64,000 bases of DNA from an uncultured Clostridia bacterium (GTDB lineage Bacteria > Bacillota > Clostridia > Oscillospirales > Ruminococcaceae). A program made the position numbers and the translations under genes. Shown here one piece after another: positions 1 through 8,677 of the stretch. A model generated the notes under the pieces. It did not search any database. It saw only the letters and a list, made by a program, of their open reading frames with translations, and was not told where the DNA came from. The stretch is taken from positions 82,746 through 146,745 of the forward strand of contig CALXGR010000002.1 in NCBI GenBank assembly GCA_944387885.1, in the 5' to 3' direction. Every line of letters begins with the position of its first letter. Within the stretch, counting starts at the first letter, position 1.

Positions 1-66
1 CTGAACCTGGAAGAAAGCCTGGAGGCACTGAAAGAGGTGATCCGGGAGAAGGTGGGGCAGGCATGA
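1..66 (+). CDS. cmk: Cytidylate kinase, C-terminal fragment (probable)
   Basis: Only the last 21 codons are in the window; the frame is open from base 1 and ends in TGA at 64-66. The residues (LNLEESLEALKEVIREKV) form an amphipathic helix of the type that ends nucleoside monophosphate kinases. The call rests mainly on context: cmk-plsC-ispH-rpsA is a common gene order in Clostridia. The stop overlaps the plsC start (ATGA), so the two are translationally coupled. No catalytic residue is visible. Confidence 0.55.
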   Translation: MNLEESLEALKEVIREKVGQA

Positions 67-767
67 TATACGCTGTTGCTGTAGCCGGTGCATGGCTCAT
101 CTGGAACCTGGCCTTCCGGATCAAGGTGGTGGGCCGGGAGAACATTCCCACCCAGGGCGCTTTTGTGCTGGTCCCAAACCACATCTCCGCCATTGACCCG
201 GTGTTTGTGGTCATTGCCCGGTTCTGGGGCAAGCGGATGGTGGTGCTGGCCAAGGAGGAACTGTTCAAGAACGCTTTCCTCAAATGGATCTTCACCCAAT
301 TCGGAGCAGTGGCTGTTGCCCGGGGCAAGGGTGATACCCAGATGCTGGACCATGTGACCCAGGGCTGCCGGGAGGGCCGGGGCGTGCTGATTTTTGCAGA
401 GGGTACCCGAAGCAAAAACGAGGGCTGGCCCGGAAAGCTGAAGAGCGGCGCCTTTGTGGTGGCCGCTGAGGCAGGGGCTCCCATCATTCCCTGCCGGATC
501 ATCTACTGCACCAAGGACCGGGAGATGCACCTGTTCTGCAAGGTGAAGGTCTGTTTCGGTGCCCCCATCCCTGCACCTCAGCTGGGAGAGGAAGGAAAAC
601 CCAGTTCCGCCAAGCTGCGGGAGACCAAGCACCTGGTAGAGGATGCCTGGCGGCAGCTTTATCAGGAAAACAAGCTGGACTGGATGCAGGATCAGCCACT
701 GCCTCAGCGCAGGGAGATCCGCACCCGGAACGGAGAGGAGAAACTCCATGAAGATACTGCTGGCTAA
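63..767 (+). CDS. plsC: 1-acyl-sn-glycerol-3-phosphate acyltransferase (PlsC)
   Basis: Transfers an acyl chain to lysophosphatidic acid to make phosphatidic acid at the inner face of the membrane. The 234-residue protein has a hydrophobic N-terminus (about residues 2-18), the catalytic HX4D motif (H40 to D45, NHISAIDP) and the glycerol-phosphate binding EGTR motif (113-116), in the order usual for the family. The length is typical. The start overlaps the upstream stop by four bases and the 3' end overlaps ispH-rpsA by 20 bases, which points to one operon for phospholipid, isoprenoid and ribosome functions. Confidence 0.93.
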   Translation: MIYAVAVAGAWLIWNLAFRIKVVGRENIPTQGAFVLVPNHISAIDPVFVVIARFWGKRMVVLAKEELFKNAFLKWIFTQFGAVAVARGKGDTQMLDHVTQGCREGRGVLIFAEGTRSKNEGWPGKLKSGAFVVAAEAGAPIIPCRIIYCTKDREMHLFCKVKVCFGAPIPAPQLGEEGKPSSAKLRETKHLVEDAWRQLYQENKLDWMQDQPLPQRREIRTRNGEEKLHEDTAG

Positions 768-2667
768 GACCGCCGGATTCTGCTTTGGGGTAGACCGGGG
801 GGTAAAGATGACCTATGACCTGGTGGCTCAGGGCCACAAGGTGGCCACTTTGGGCCCTCTGATCCACAACGATCAGATGGTCCGGGACCTGGAGGAAAAG
901 GGAGTAATTACCGCCGGTTCCCTGGACCAGATCCCCGATGGATACGAGGTTGTGATCCGCTGCCACGGGGTTCCGTCCGATGTTTATGACGAAATAAACA
1001 CACGGGGCCTGGTGTGCCATGATGCAACCTGCCCTTTTGTATCCAAGATTCACCGTCTGGCCGAAAAAGCGGAAAAGGAAGGGGCCGTCCTGCTGGTGGC
1101 CGGGGACGAAAATCACCCGGAAGTACGCGGAATTGTGGGCCACAGCCGGGGAAAAGTGATGGTTTTCAACAGTTTGGATGAACTGGAAAAAATTTCCCGG
1201 GAGATTCCTTCCGACACCCTTCTCTACGCTGTGGCACAGACCACTTTCCAGGTTACAAAATGGTTAGAATGCGTGGAGTTTATAAAAAAAGTCTATACAA
1301 ACGCGTTTGTTTTTGATACAATATGTAGTGCAACGGGGACGAGGCAACAGGAGGCGGAGGACCTCAGCCAGAAATGCGATCTCATGATCGTCATTGGTGG
1401 TCATCATTCCTCCAATACCCAAAAGCTGGTACAAGTCGCTGCCCGCTATACCAAAGCTGTGTCGGTGGAGACCGCCGCAGACCTGGACCCGTCCTGGTGG
1501 GACGGCGTAGGGACAGTAGGTGTAACGGCTGGGGCTTCCACGCCATCGTCTATAATTGAGGAGGTACTTAATAGTATGAGCGAAACCATGGAAAAGAGCT
1601 TTGCCGAGCTGCTGGCAGAATCCGAGGCCGAGAGCAACCGGGTATTTGTGGGCAAAGTGGTAAAGGGCAAAGTTACCAGCATCAATAACAATGAGATTTA
1701 TGTTGACATCGGCGGCGCACACACCGGCGTTTGCAAGCTGAGCGAGCTGACCGATGATTCTTCCGCTTCCGTTTCCGACCTGGTCAAGGTAGGCGACGAG
1801 ATGGAATTTGTGGTTGAGAAGACCAACGACCAGGATGGCGTTGATATGCTGTCCCGCAAGAAGCTGGAGGCACGCAAGGGTCTGGAAGAGATCGCCAAGG
1901 CCTGCGAGTCCGGCGAGGTTGTGGAAGGCGATGTAGTCGAGACCAACAAGGGCGGCGTAGTCGTTCTGGTCAAGGGCGTTAAGGTATTCGTACCCCGCAG
2001 CCAGGCTACCCTCCGCCGTGACGAGGATTACACCAAGCTGCTCAAGCAGCATGTACAGCTGGTTGTCACCGAGTGCGCCGGCCGTAAGATCGTAGGCAGC
2101 ATCAACAAGGTTACCGCTGAGGCCAACAAGGCTAAGCGTGAGGCTTTCTGGGCTAACGCTCAGGAGGGCCAGGTCTGCCAGGGCGTGGTCAAGAGCCTGA
2201 CTTCCTACGGCGCCTTTGTTGACATCGGCGGCGTGGATGGCCTGTGCCACATCAGCGAGCTGAGCTGGAACCGCATCAAGCATCCCCGTGAGGTCATGAA
2301 TGTAGGCGACCAGGTGGAAGTTTACATCAAGGAGCTGGATGCTGAGAACCAGAAGGTAAGCCTGGGCTACAAGAAGGCCGAGGACAATCCCTGGGAGAAG
2401 CTGAAGAACGAGTATCCTCTGGGCAGCGTGTTCACCGCTCCCGTGGTCAGCGTAACTGACTTTGGTGCTTTCGTTCGGATCCTGCCCGGCATTGACGGCC
2501 TGGTACACATCAGCGAGATTTCCAACACCCGGGTCAACAAGGTATCCGACGTGCTGAAGGTTGGCGACGAAGTTTCCGTCAAGCTGATGGATGTGGACTT
2601 CGACAAGAAGCGGATCAGCCTGAGCATGAAGGCTCTGGAGGCTCCCGAGGCCGAGGACGCAGAGTAA
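748..2667 (+). CDS. ispH-rpsA: Fused HMBPP reductase (IspH) and 30S ribosomal protein S1
   Basis: A 639-residue fusion. Residues 1-276 are IspH, the 4Fe-4S enzyme of the last MEP-pathway step; the three cluster cysteines are C12 (GFCFGV), C95 (DATCPFV) and C193 ([10 protein letters not shown]). Residues 277-639 carry four S1 RNA-binding domains, beginning near [33 protein letters not shown] and [11 protein letters not shown]. This fusion is known in Clostridia. The ATG at 748 was chosen because IspH begins [15 protein letters not shown] there; the longer frame from 643 would add 35 unrelated residues. A ribosome site and an in-frame ATG at the domain junction could also yield free S1. Confidence 0.95.
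   Translation: MKILLAKTAGFCFGVDRGVKMTYDLVAQGHKVATLGPLIHNDQMVRDLEEKGVITAGSLDQIPDGYEVVIRCHGVPSDVYDEINTRGLVCHDATCPFVSKIHRLAEKAEKEGAVLLVAGDENHPEVRGIVGHSRGKVMVFNSLDELEKISREIPSDTLLYAVAQTTFQVTKWLECVEFIKKVYTNAFVFDTICSATGTRQQEAEDLSQKCDLMIVIGGHHSSNTQKLVQVAARYTKAVSVETAADLDPSWWDGVGTVGVTAGASTPSSIIEEVLNSMSETMEKSFAELLAESEAESNRVFVGKVVKGKVTSINNNEIYVDIGGAHTGVCKLSELTDDSSASVSDLVKVGDEMEFVVEKTNDQDGVDMLSRKKLEARKGLEEIAKACESGEVVEGDVVETNKGGVVVLVKGVKVFVPRSQATLRRDEDYTKLLKQHVQLVVTECAGRKIVGSINKVTAEANKAKREAFWANAQEGQVCQGVVKSLTSYGAFVDIGGVDGLCHISELSWNRIKHPREVMNVGDQVEVYIKELDAENQKVSLGYKKAEDNPWEKLKNEYPLGSVFTAPVVSVTDFGAFVRILPGIDGLVHISEISNTRVNKVSDVLKVGDEVSVKLMDVDFDKKRISLSMKALEAPEAEDAE
1559..1578 (+). promoter_or_regulatory. Internal ribosome-binding site and start at the IspH/S1 junction
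   Basis: AGGAGG at 1559-1564 lies 11 bases before an in-frame ATG at 1576, codon 277 of the fusion and exactly where the S1 part begins (MSETMEKS). It could be a relic of separate genes or a working start for extra free S1. Only the sequence supports it. Confidence 0.5.
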
Positions 2668-2687
2668 TCTCATCTGTTGAACTCAAA

Positions 2688-2716
2688 ACCGCCCTGCAAT
2701 TGCAGGGCGGTTTTTT
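2688..2716 (+). terminator. Intrinsic terminator after ispH-rpsA
   Basis: A perfect palindrome with a 12-base arm (ACCGCCCTGCAA and its complement) at 2688-2711 runs straight into six T. Confidence 0.95.
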
Positions 2717-2731
2717 CGTAGGGGAGAAAGG

Positions 2732-2760
2732 TTGCACCGAAAGTCCGGTTGTGGTACACT
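2732..2760 (+). promoter_or_regulatory. Sigma-A type promoter for the gtrA operon
   Basis: TTGCAC (2732-2737), a 17-base spacer and TACACT (2755-2760), directly after the preceding terminator and 35 bases before the gtrA start. Confidence 0.7.
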
Positions 2761-2795
2761 GAAACCAGAATCAGGAGCAGATAAGGAAAAAATTC

Positions 2796-3299
2796 ATGAA
2801 AAAACTGAAAGAACTTTTTACCCGGTATTATGAAGCTCTGGCTTACCTGTTCTTCGGGGCAGTGGCCACCGGGCTGAATATACTCATCTTCACCCTGTTC
2901 GATCATTTCCTGGGCAGCAGCTTTGCCGCCGGAGCAGGTAACGTTCTGAACAATGCAATCTGTATTCTTTTTGCCTACACCACCAACCGGCTCTGGGTGT
3001 TCCGGAGCAAATCCCGGGGAAAGGAAGCTCTGCGGGAGTTCGCCAGTTTTGTGTTCTGTCGGATCGGAACTGCGGCTTTGGACCAGCTGATACTCTGGAT
3101 TGGTGTGACTCTGGTGGGGCCCATGGTTATTCCCACTGGCTGGGCCGTTTTCATGGTGGGAGGATTCTCCTTCTCCATGGAGTATATCAAACTCTGGAAC
3201 CTGGGAGTAAAGCTGTTCAGTCAGGCCGTGGTCATTATCTCTAACTATGTCTTCAGCAAACTGTTTATTTTCAAAAAAGATTCCAAAGGAGGAGCGTAA
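2796..3299 (+). CDS. GtrA-family membrane protein
   Basis: A 167-residue protein with four predicted membrane segments (roughly residues 17-37, 42-62, 84-104 and 128-155). The pattern of an early membrane helix with GAVATGLN followed by NNAICILFAYTTNRLWVF matches the GtrA family. Members are thought to help move polyprenyl-linked sugars across the membrane or to act with cell-surface glycosyltransferases. The substrate cannot be told from sequence. It is first in a short operon with a small membrane protein and deoC; neither neighbour explains its role. Confidence 0.85.
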   Translation: MKKLKELFTRYYEALAYLFFGAVATGLNILIFTLFDHFLGSSFAAGAGNVLNNAICILFAYTTNRLWVFRSKSRGKEALREFASFVFCRIGTAALDQLILWIGVTLVGPMVIPTGWAVFMVGGFSFSMEYIKLWNLGVKLFSQAVVIISNYVFSKLFIFKKDSKGGA

Positions 3300-3301
3300 T
3301 T

Positions 3302-3457
3302 ATGAAATTTACACGTGGTGCAGGTTTCCGGGTCGCCGGTCTGGTACTGGGAATCCTGGCAATGATCCTGTCCGTGGTAGGTGTGGTTATGTCCGCAATC
3401 GGACTGCATAAGGCCCATCAGTGCAAGCACTGCAAAATGGAGGGAATGTATAAATGA
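3302..3457 (+). CDS. 51-residue membrane protein with a CKHC motif
   Basis: The ATG at 3302 is preceded by GGAGGAG at good spacing, and the stop overlaps the deoC start (ATGA), so it is almost certainly translated. The product has a basic N-terminus (MKFTRGAGFR), one membrane helix at about residues 11-35 (GLVLGILAMILSVVGVVMSA) and a short tail with CKHC at residues 41-44 that could bind a metal or form a disulfide. I recognise no family. Its position, coupled to both gtrA and deoC, suggests it is made with them. Confidence 0.75.
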   Translation: MKFTRGAGFRVAGLVLGILAMILSVVGVVMSAIGLHKAHQCKHCKMEGMYK

Positions 3458-4119
3458 CAGATCAGGAACTGCTGGCCCGGGTAGATCATACCCTTCTCAA
3501 GCCGGAGGCCACCTGGCCCCAGATTCGCCAGATTTGTGACGAGGCTCTGGCAAATCATACCGCCTCTATCTGCATCAACACCTGCTATGTAAAGCAGGCA
3601 GCAGAGTACCTGGCCGGACGAATTCCCGTCTGCTGCGTGGTAGGCTTCCCTCTGGGAGCTATGGACACCGCCAGCAAGGTATTTGAGGCAAAGACCGCCA
3701 TTGCCAATGGTGCTTCCGAAGTGGATATGGTCATTAACATTGGCCGCCTCAAGAATAAGGAATACGACTATGTGCGGGATGAAATTTCCGCCATCAAACA
3801 GGCCATCGGGGATAAAGTGCTCAAGGTGATTATCGAAACCTGTCTGCTCACCCAGGAGGAAAAGGAAATCATGTGCGACATTGTTCCCCAGGCTGGAGCA
3901 GATTACATTAAAACCAGCACCGGCTTCTCCACCGGCGGAGCCACCTTTGAGGATATCGAGCTGTTTGCCCGGTGTGTGGCAGGCCGCTGCAAAATCAAAG
4001 CAGCCGGAGGAATTTCCACCCGGGAGGACATGGAACGGTTTGTTGCCCTGGGGGCTGACCGTCTGGGCACCAGCCGGGCGGTAAAAATCCTGGCCGGCCA
4101 GGAGGCCCAGGGATATTGA
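3454..4119 (+). CDS. deoC: Deoxyribose-phosphate aldolase
   Basis: Cleaves 2-deoxyribose 5-phosphate to glyceraldehyde 3-phosphate and acetaldehyde in deoxynucleoside salvage. The 221-residue TIM barrel shows the Schiff-base lysine K153 in IKTSTGFSTGG, the supporting D91 (ASEVDMVINIG) and K182 (IKAAGGI). Length and motif order are standard. An AGGG ribosome site precedes the start, which overlaps the stop of the 51-residue gene. No phosphopentomutase or nucleoside phosphorylase lies next to it, unlike many deo operons. Confidence 0.96.
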   Translation: MTDQELLARVDHTLLKPEATWPQIRQICDEALANHTASICINTCYVKQAAEYLAGRIPVCCVVGFPLGAMDTASKVFEAKTAIANGASEVDMVINIGRLKNKEYDYVRDEISAIKQAIGDKVLKVIIETCLLTQEEKEIMCDIVPQAGADYIKTSTGFSTGGATFEDIELFARCVAGRCKIKAAGGISTREDMERFVALGADRLGTSRAVKILAGQEAQGY

Positions 4120-4132
4120 TTTCCCATGCTGT

Positions 4133-4158
4133 AAAGGCACCCTTCGGGGTGCCTTTTT
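4133..4158 (+). terminator. Intrinsic terminator after deoC
   Basis: AAAGGCACCC, a TTCG tetraloop and GGGTGCCTTT followed by further T. Confidence 0.95.
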
Positions 4159-4160
4159 GC

Positions 4161-4189
4161 TTGTGGGAAACGCCAAACTATGATATACT
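4161..4189 (+). promoter_or_regulatory. Promoter for the lipoprotein/two-component operon
   Basis: TTGTGG (4161-4166), a 17-base spacer and TATACT (4184-4189), immediately after the deoC terminator. Confidence 0.6.
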
Positions 4190-4237
4190 AATATTTGAAG
4201 CCTGCGTGGGAGCGAAGAGAGAAAGGGGGCAGGAACC

Positions 4238-5509
4238 ATGAAAAGAGGAATTGTCCTGGCCGCATTGGCTATGGTTCTTGCTCTGTCCGGGTGCGGGAAT
4301 ATGACCGACACCCAGAAGCTTCTCCGGGCACCCCAGGGAACAGGGGAAACCGGTGCCATACAGCAGGCCCTGAACAGCTATCTGGGCGAAAGCGTCCAGC
4401 TGAAATTCCCCACCACTGGCGATTATCTTTCTCCCTTCGTGTTCGGAGACTGGGATGGGGACGGTACCCAGGATGCTGCGGTCCTCTACACCTCACAGGC
4501 CACCGGACAGAATGTAAATCTGGCCCTTCTGGCCAAGGATGACCAGGACCAGTGGCAGGTCATTGACTGGGAGGAAGGCCTGGCCTCCGAGGTCCACTCG
4601 GTAACGGTGGCAGGTCTGAAAGGAACCCAGGACAGCCAGATCCTGGTGGGATACGGAAGCCCTCAGACCGGGCTTTACCTGGCAGTATACGCCCAGGGAA
4701 GCCAAGGGGTGGAGAATCTTCTCCAGCAAACCTATTCCCAGCTGCTGCTGGCGGATTTGAGCGGCAGCGGTGCCCAGGACCTGATCCTGGTCCTTCCGGA
4801 AAATGAGGACGGGAACATTGATTTGCAGGTCCTTACCAACAGCGACGGCAGCTTCCATGTAAGCCAGCAGCTGACGGTGGGACAGGGCGCTTTTGACGGC
4901 TGCGCCGAGCTTACTCCCGGAGTAGACCGCAGGGGAACCCCCTACCTGGTGGTGGATGGTTACCTGGGCAACAGCGGCAGCAGCCTGGGCAGTGTTATCC
5001 TCATGTATGACTCCCAGGAGGGACGACTGGTCCATTATCGGGTGGAGGGAATGGAAGACCTTCCTGCCGGGACCCAGCGGTACAGCAGCATCCTCACCAG
5101 CCGGGATCTGGAGGACAACGGGATAGTCTGCATTCCTCAACAGGTGGCCTGGGACATTGATCCGGACCTGGAACACCGGACGGCAGTGCTGGAATGGATG
5201 GACTTTACCAATCCGGAGGACCCCCTTGTCTCCTTTGGAATCTGGGATATGGAGTATAACTTTTATCTGCCCCTCCCTGAGAGCCTGAAAGAGACGGCTT
5301 GTCTGCGCCCCAGTGACATGGGATGGATGGTCTGTGATAAGGAAACCGGGGAAACTTACCTTTATGTACGGGTGGCCTATCCCAGCGAAAGCCGGGGAGA
5401 CTACACCCGGATCGGGTATATAGGAAGCCAGCAGATCCAGGTGAAAATCGGGACCACTTACCCTGGCCTGGATATATATAACGTGTCGGAAGGAACTGTG
5501 ATTCTTTAA
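4238..5509 (+). CDS. Lipoprotein with an FG-GAP-like repeat, unknown function
   Basis: A 423-residue exported lipoprotein: MKR, a hydrophobic segment and the lipobox LSGC near residue 20. The mature part contains WDGDGTQDAAVLY, a calcium-loop pattern seen in FG-GAP/VCBS beta-propeller repeats, and looser repeats of the type ADLSGSGAQDLILV, so a propeller-like fold is plausible. It is anchored outside the cell and precedes a response regulator by 25 bases, so it may be a sensor accessory or a target of that system. No catalytic motif was seen and the function is unknown. Confidence 0.75.
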   Translation: MKRGIVLAALAMVLALSGCGNMTDTQKLLRAPQGTGETGAIQQALNSYLGESVQLKFPTTGDYLSPFVFGDWDGDGTQDAAVLYTSQATGQNVNLALLAKDDQDQWQVIDWEEGLASEVHSVTVAGLKGTQDSQILVGYGSPQTGLYLAVYAQGSQGVENLLQQTYSQLLLADLSGSGAQDLILVLPENEDGNIDLQVLTNSDGSFHVSQQLTVGQGAFDGCAELTPGVDRRGTPYLVVDGYLGNSGSSLGSVILMYDSQEGRLVHYRVEGMEDLPAGTQRYSSILTSRDLEDNGIVCIPQQVAWDIDPDLEHRTAVLEWMDFTNPEDPLVSFGIWDMEYNFYLPLPESLKETACLRPSDMGWMVCDKETGETYLYVRVAYPSESRGDYTRIGYIGSQQIQVKIGTTYPGLDIYNVSEGTVIL

Positions 5510-5534
5510 TATCTGTGAAAGAAGGGATCAGAGA

Positions 5535-6239
5535 ATGAAACGAGTTCTGGTAGTGGAAGACGAACAAAGCATCCGGGAGATGATCGCTCTCAACCTGTCC
5601 ATGGCAGGCTGGGAGGTATTGGAGGCCGGCAGTGCGGAAAAGGGGCTTCAGCTGCTCCAGACCGCAGGCCCCTGCAGCGTGGCGCTTCTGGATGTAATGC
5701 TCCCCGGAATGAACGGATTTTCCCTTTGCGAGACCCTCCGCCGGGACAATCCGGACATGGGTATCATTATTCTCAGCGCCAAGTCCCAGGAGTCGGATAA
5801 GGTAAAGGGACTGTCCATCGGCGCCGACGATTATATGACCAAACCTTTCAGCGTAAATGAACTGGTGGCCAGACTGGAAGCCCTGGCCCGGCGGGTGCAG
5901 CGAAGCCAGCCTGTCCGGGGCGAGGACCAGGATCAGCTGGTCAGCGGACCCTTTATCCTGGATGAACGGAGCCGCATCCTTTATAAAAACGGGACCCCCG
6001 TGGACCTGACCCAGGTGGAGTTCCAGATCATGGAGCTGTTCTTTAAGAATCCCGGGACAGCCCTGGTCCGGGAAAAGATTCTGAAAGGGGTCTGGGGGGA
6101 GAACTATTTCGGGGATGTAAAAATTGTGGATGTGAATATCCGCCGCCTTCGGATGAAGGTGGAAGATCAGCCCAGCGACCCCCAGCACATTCTTACGGTC
6201 TGGGGCTACGGCTACCGCTGGTCCCCGGAAGGAAAATAA
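5535..6239 (+). CDS. OmpR/PhoB-family response regulator
   Basis: A 234-residue two-domain regulator. The receiver domain (1-120) has the acidic pair in VVEDEQ, the phosphoacceptor D53 in LLDVMLPG and the conserved lysine in MTKPFS. The C-terminal winged helix (about 135-232) ends in the typical VWGYGYRW. It is followed 35 bases later by its histidine kinase. The stimulus cannot be read from sequence; the upstream lipoprotein suggests envelope sensing. Confidence 0.93.
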   Translation: MKRVLVVEDEQSIREMIALNLSMAGWEVLEAGSAEKGLQLLQTAGPCSVALLDVMLPGMNGFSLCETLRRDNPDMGIIILSAKSQESDKVKGLSIGADDYMTKPFSVNELVARLEALARRVQRSQPVRGEDQDQLVSGPFILDERSRILYKNGTPVDLTQVEFQIMELFFKNPGTALVREKILKGVWGENYFGDVKIVDVNIRRLRMKVEDQPSDPQHILTVWGYGYRWSPEGK

Positions 6240-6274
6240 TCAAGGCAGAAACCGGCGGGAAGGAGGCAGGGTGA

Positions 6275-7705
6275 ATGAGCATTACCAAACGGTGGCTGCG
6301 GGGCGGCCTGCTCCTTACCCTTATGGCTGTGGCCGCCGTAGAGATATTTTTCCTCTACAGCACCCGGGTCTCCCTGTACAACGGAGTCCGGCAGAGTATC
6401 AAGGGACGGTTCTCCACCATCAACGCCCAGCTGGAAATCACCATTTCCTCCACAGACGCCGCTACAGTCAACGCCCGGAGCCTGGCTCTGCGGCGGATGG
6501 TGGAACAGTTTGACGCCAAGGAATCCTATGAATTCATGCTCCTGGACAGCCAGGGGCGGATCATCTCCACCTCCAGCGGTCAGATCGAAAATGACCTGTT
6601 CTCCAATGAGGATTTTTCTCTGGCCCTGGAAAGCGTGAATGGGGTTGGTGAGAGTATTTACCGCACTGCCCGGGGCGAACGGGTGCTGAGCATGACCATG
6701 CTGGTGCCCTACCCGGTGGGGGAAATCGCAGCCATGCGGATGGTCACCAGCCTGACCCTGGTGGACCAGGCCATCGACCAATACGCCCTGACCAGCCTCC
6801 TGGTGGCTTCTGTGGTAGTGGGAGCCAGCCTTCTTTCAGGACTTTATTTTATCCGGTCCATCGTCCAGCCTCTGGCCCGGGTGGAAGCCACTGCCACCCA
6901 GATTGCCCGGGGAGACCTGGAAGTGCGCCTGCCCCCCGGACCTTACGAGGACGAGGTAGGCCGCCTTTGCCGGACCATCAACCAGATGGCGGAGGACCTG
7001 GGCAAAACCGAGCGGATGAAAAATGACTTTATCTCCTCGGTAAGCCATGAACTGAGGACTCCTCTCACCAGCATCAAAGGCTGGATCGAGACCATTTCCG
7101 CCATTCGGGACCCGGAGGACGAAAACTACCGGAAAGGAATTGCCATCATCGGCCAGGAGGCAGACCGGCTCTACAATATGGTGGAGGAACTGCTCAACTT
7201 CTCCCGGCTCCAGAACGGGGTCCAGCTGGCCTGTGAAAGTCTGGATCTGGTGGCCGAAGTTACCGACGTGGCCCTTTTTGTCCAGCCCCGGATGAACCAG
7301 GAAGGAATCAACCTGGATTACCAGGAACCGGAACTGATGGTTCCGGTCTGGGCAGACCCAAACCGCCTTCGTCAGGTGCTGGTAAATGTACTGGACAACG
7401 CCATCAAGTATTCCAAGCCGGGCAGCACCATCCATCTGGAACTGCTCAGCGAGGTGGATAATGTATATATCTGTATCCGGGACGAGGGACGGGGAATTGC
7501 CCCGGACGACCTGGAGAATGTCAAGTTGAAATTCTTTAAGGGAAAGAATGCGGAGCGGGGCAGCGGAATCGGCCTGGCCGTGGTGGAGGAGATCGTCACC
7601 GCCATGAACGGGGAAGTGGAGATCGCCAGCCAGCTGGGGGAGGGAACCACCGTCACCATCCGCCTTCCCCATTATTCTCAACCTCAGGGGGCGCCTGAGG
7701 AATAA
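6275..7705 (+). CDS. Membrane sensor histidine kinase
   Basis: A 476-residue kinase. Order: membrane helix at about 12-30, an extracytoplasmic sensor region (about 31-170), a second helix (about 172-195), a HAMP linker (about 196-250), the HisKA box with H258 in SVSHELRTPLTS, and an HATPase domain with N (LDNAIKYS), G1 (DEGRGI) and G2 (GSGIGLAVV) boxes. The ATG at 6275 follows AAGGAGG. It is the partner of the adjacent response regulator. The sensor region shows no familiar ligand domain. Confidence 0.93.
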   Translation: MSITKRWLRGGLLLTLMAVAAVEIFFLYSTRVSLYNGVRQSIKGRFSTINAQLEITISSTDAATVNARSLALRRMVEQFDAKESYEFMLLDSQGRIISTSSGQIENDLFSNEDFSLALESVNGVGESIYRTARGERVLSMTMLVPYPVGEIAAMRMVTSLTLVDQAIDQYALTSLLVASVVVGASLLSGLYFIRSIVQPLARVEATATQIARGDLEVRLPPGPYEDEVGRLCRTINQMAEDLGKTERMKNDFISSVSHELRTPLTSIKGWIETISAIRDPEDENYRKGIAIIGQEADRLYNMVEELLNFSRLQNGVQLACESLDLVAEVTDVALFVQPRMNQEGINLDYQEPELMVPVWADPNRLRQVLVNVLDNAIKYSKPGSTIHLELLSEVDNVYICIRDEGRGIAPDDLENVKLKFFKGKNAERGSGIGLAVVEEIVTAMNGEVEIASQLGEGTTVTIRLPHYSQPQGAPEE

Positions 7706-7729
7706 ACAGCGCAATTTATAAGGAGCATT

Positions 7730-8677
7730 ATGGAACAAAACAATCGACCGAAAGAACGGTTCCGCACCAGCGTGGGGGGACAGGCCCTCATGGAGGGAAT
7801 CATGATGCGGGGCCCCAAGCGGATCTGCTGTGCAGTCCGGAAACCGGATGGCACCATCGACCTGAAACAGGAGGAGACCCGTCACTATTTTTATGAGAAA
7901 ATCCCCCTGGTGCGGGGGTGCTGCGCCATGATTTACAGCCTTCTCACCGGATACCGGTATCTCATGCACTCTGCGGAGGTGAGCATGGGAGAGGAGGCCT
8001 TTGCGGACAGCGAAAGCAAGTTTGACAAATGGCTGGAAACCCACTGCAGCAAGCGGGTCCAGAACCTGTTTATGGGAGCGGCAGCCCTGGCAGGAGGTCT
8101 GCTGGCCATCCTTCTTTTCCTGGTCATCCCCACCACCCTGGTGGGACTGCTGGGCCAGGTGATTGAGCTGGGCCGCTGGCCCCGGGTCATTCTGGAAGGC
8201 CTTCTGAAAATCGCCATTTTTGTGGTTTACCTTTACCTCTGCACCCGGATGAGTGAGATTCACCGGATGTTCCAGTACCATGGGGCGGAGCATAAAACCA
8301 TCGCCTGCTATGAGGCCGGCCTGCCTCTGGAGGTGGAAAATGTCCGCCTTTGCAGCCGGTTCCATCCCCGGTGCGGCACCAGCTTTATGATTCTGGTGCT
8401 CCTGGTCAGTATTTTCATCAATTCGGTTCTCCCCTGGGAGAACCTGGCCCTTCGGGTGGTGTACAAGATTCTGCTCCTCCCTCTGGTCATGGGTATCAGC
8501 TATGAGCTGATCAAGTGGGCAGGGCGGAGCTGCAACCCCCTTACCCGGCTTATCTCGGCTCCCGGACTCTGGCTCCAGCGGCTTACCACCTTTGAACCGG
8601 ATGATTCCATGATCGAGGTGGCCATTGCAGCGGTCACCCCGGTCCTTCCGGAAGACCCTAAGGAGGGAGCATGGTGA
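7730..8677 (+). CDS. DUF1385 membrane protein (YqhQ-like)
   Basis: A 315-residue protein starting with a conserved soluble segment (VGGQALMEGIMMRGP) typical of DUF1385, followed by membrane helices near 118-140, 148-170, 220-245 and 250-270. The motif FQYHGAEHKTIACYE and the cysteine-containing SRFHPRCGTSFM are hallmarks of the family. The biochemical role is not established. An AAGGAG site precedes the ATG, and the stop overlaps prmC by seven bases; DUF1385-prmC pairing is common in Firmicutes. Confidence 0.88.
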   Translation: MEQNNRPKERFRTSVGGQALMEGIMMRGPKRICCAVRKPDGTIDLKQEETRHYFYEKIPLVRGCCAMIYSLLTGYRYLMHSAEVSMGEEAFADSESKFDKWLETHCSKRVQNLFMGAAALAGGLLAILLFLVIPTTLVGLLGQVIELGRWPRVILEGLLKIAIFVVYLYLCTRMSEIHRMFQYHGAEHKTIACYEAGLPLEVENVRLCSRFHPRCGTSFMILVLLVSIFINSVLPWENLALRVVYKILLLPLVMGISYELIKWAGRSCNPLTRLISAPGLWLQRLTTFEPDDSMIEVAIAAVTPVLPEDPKEGAW

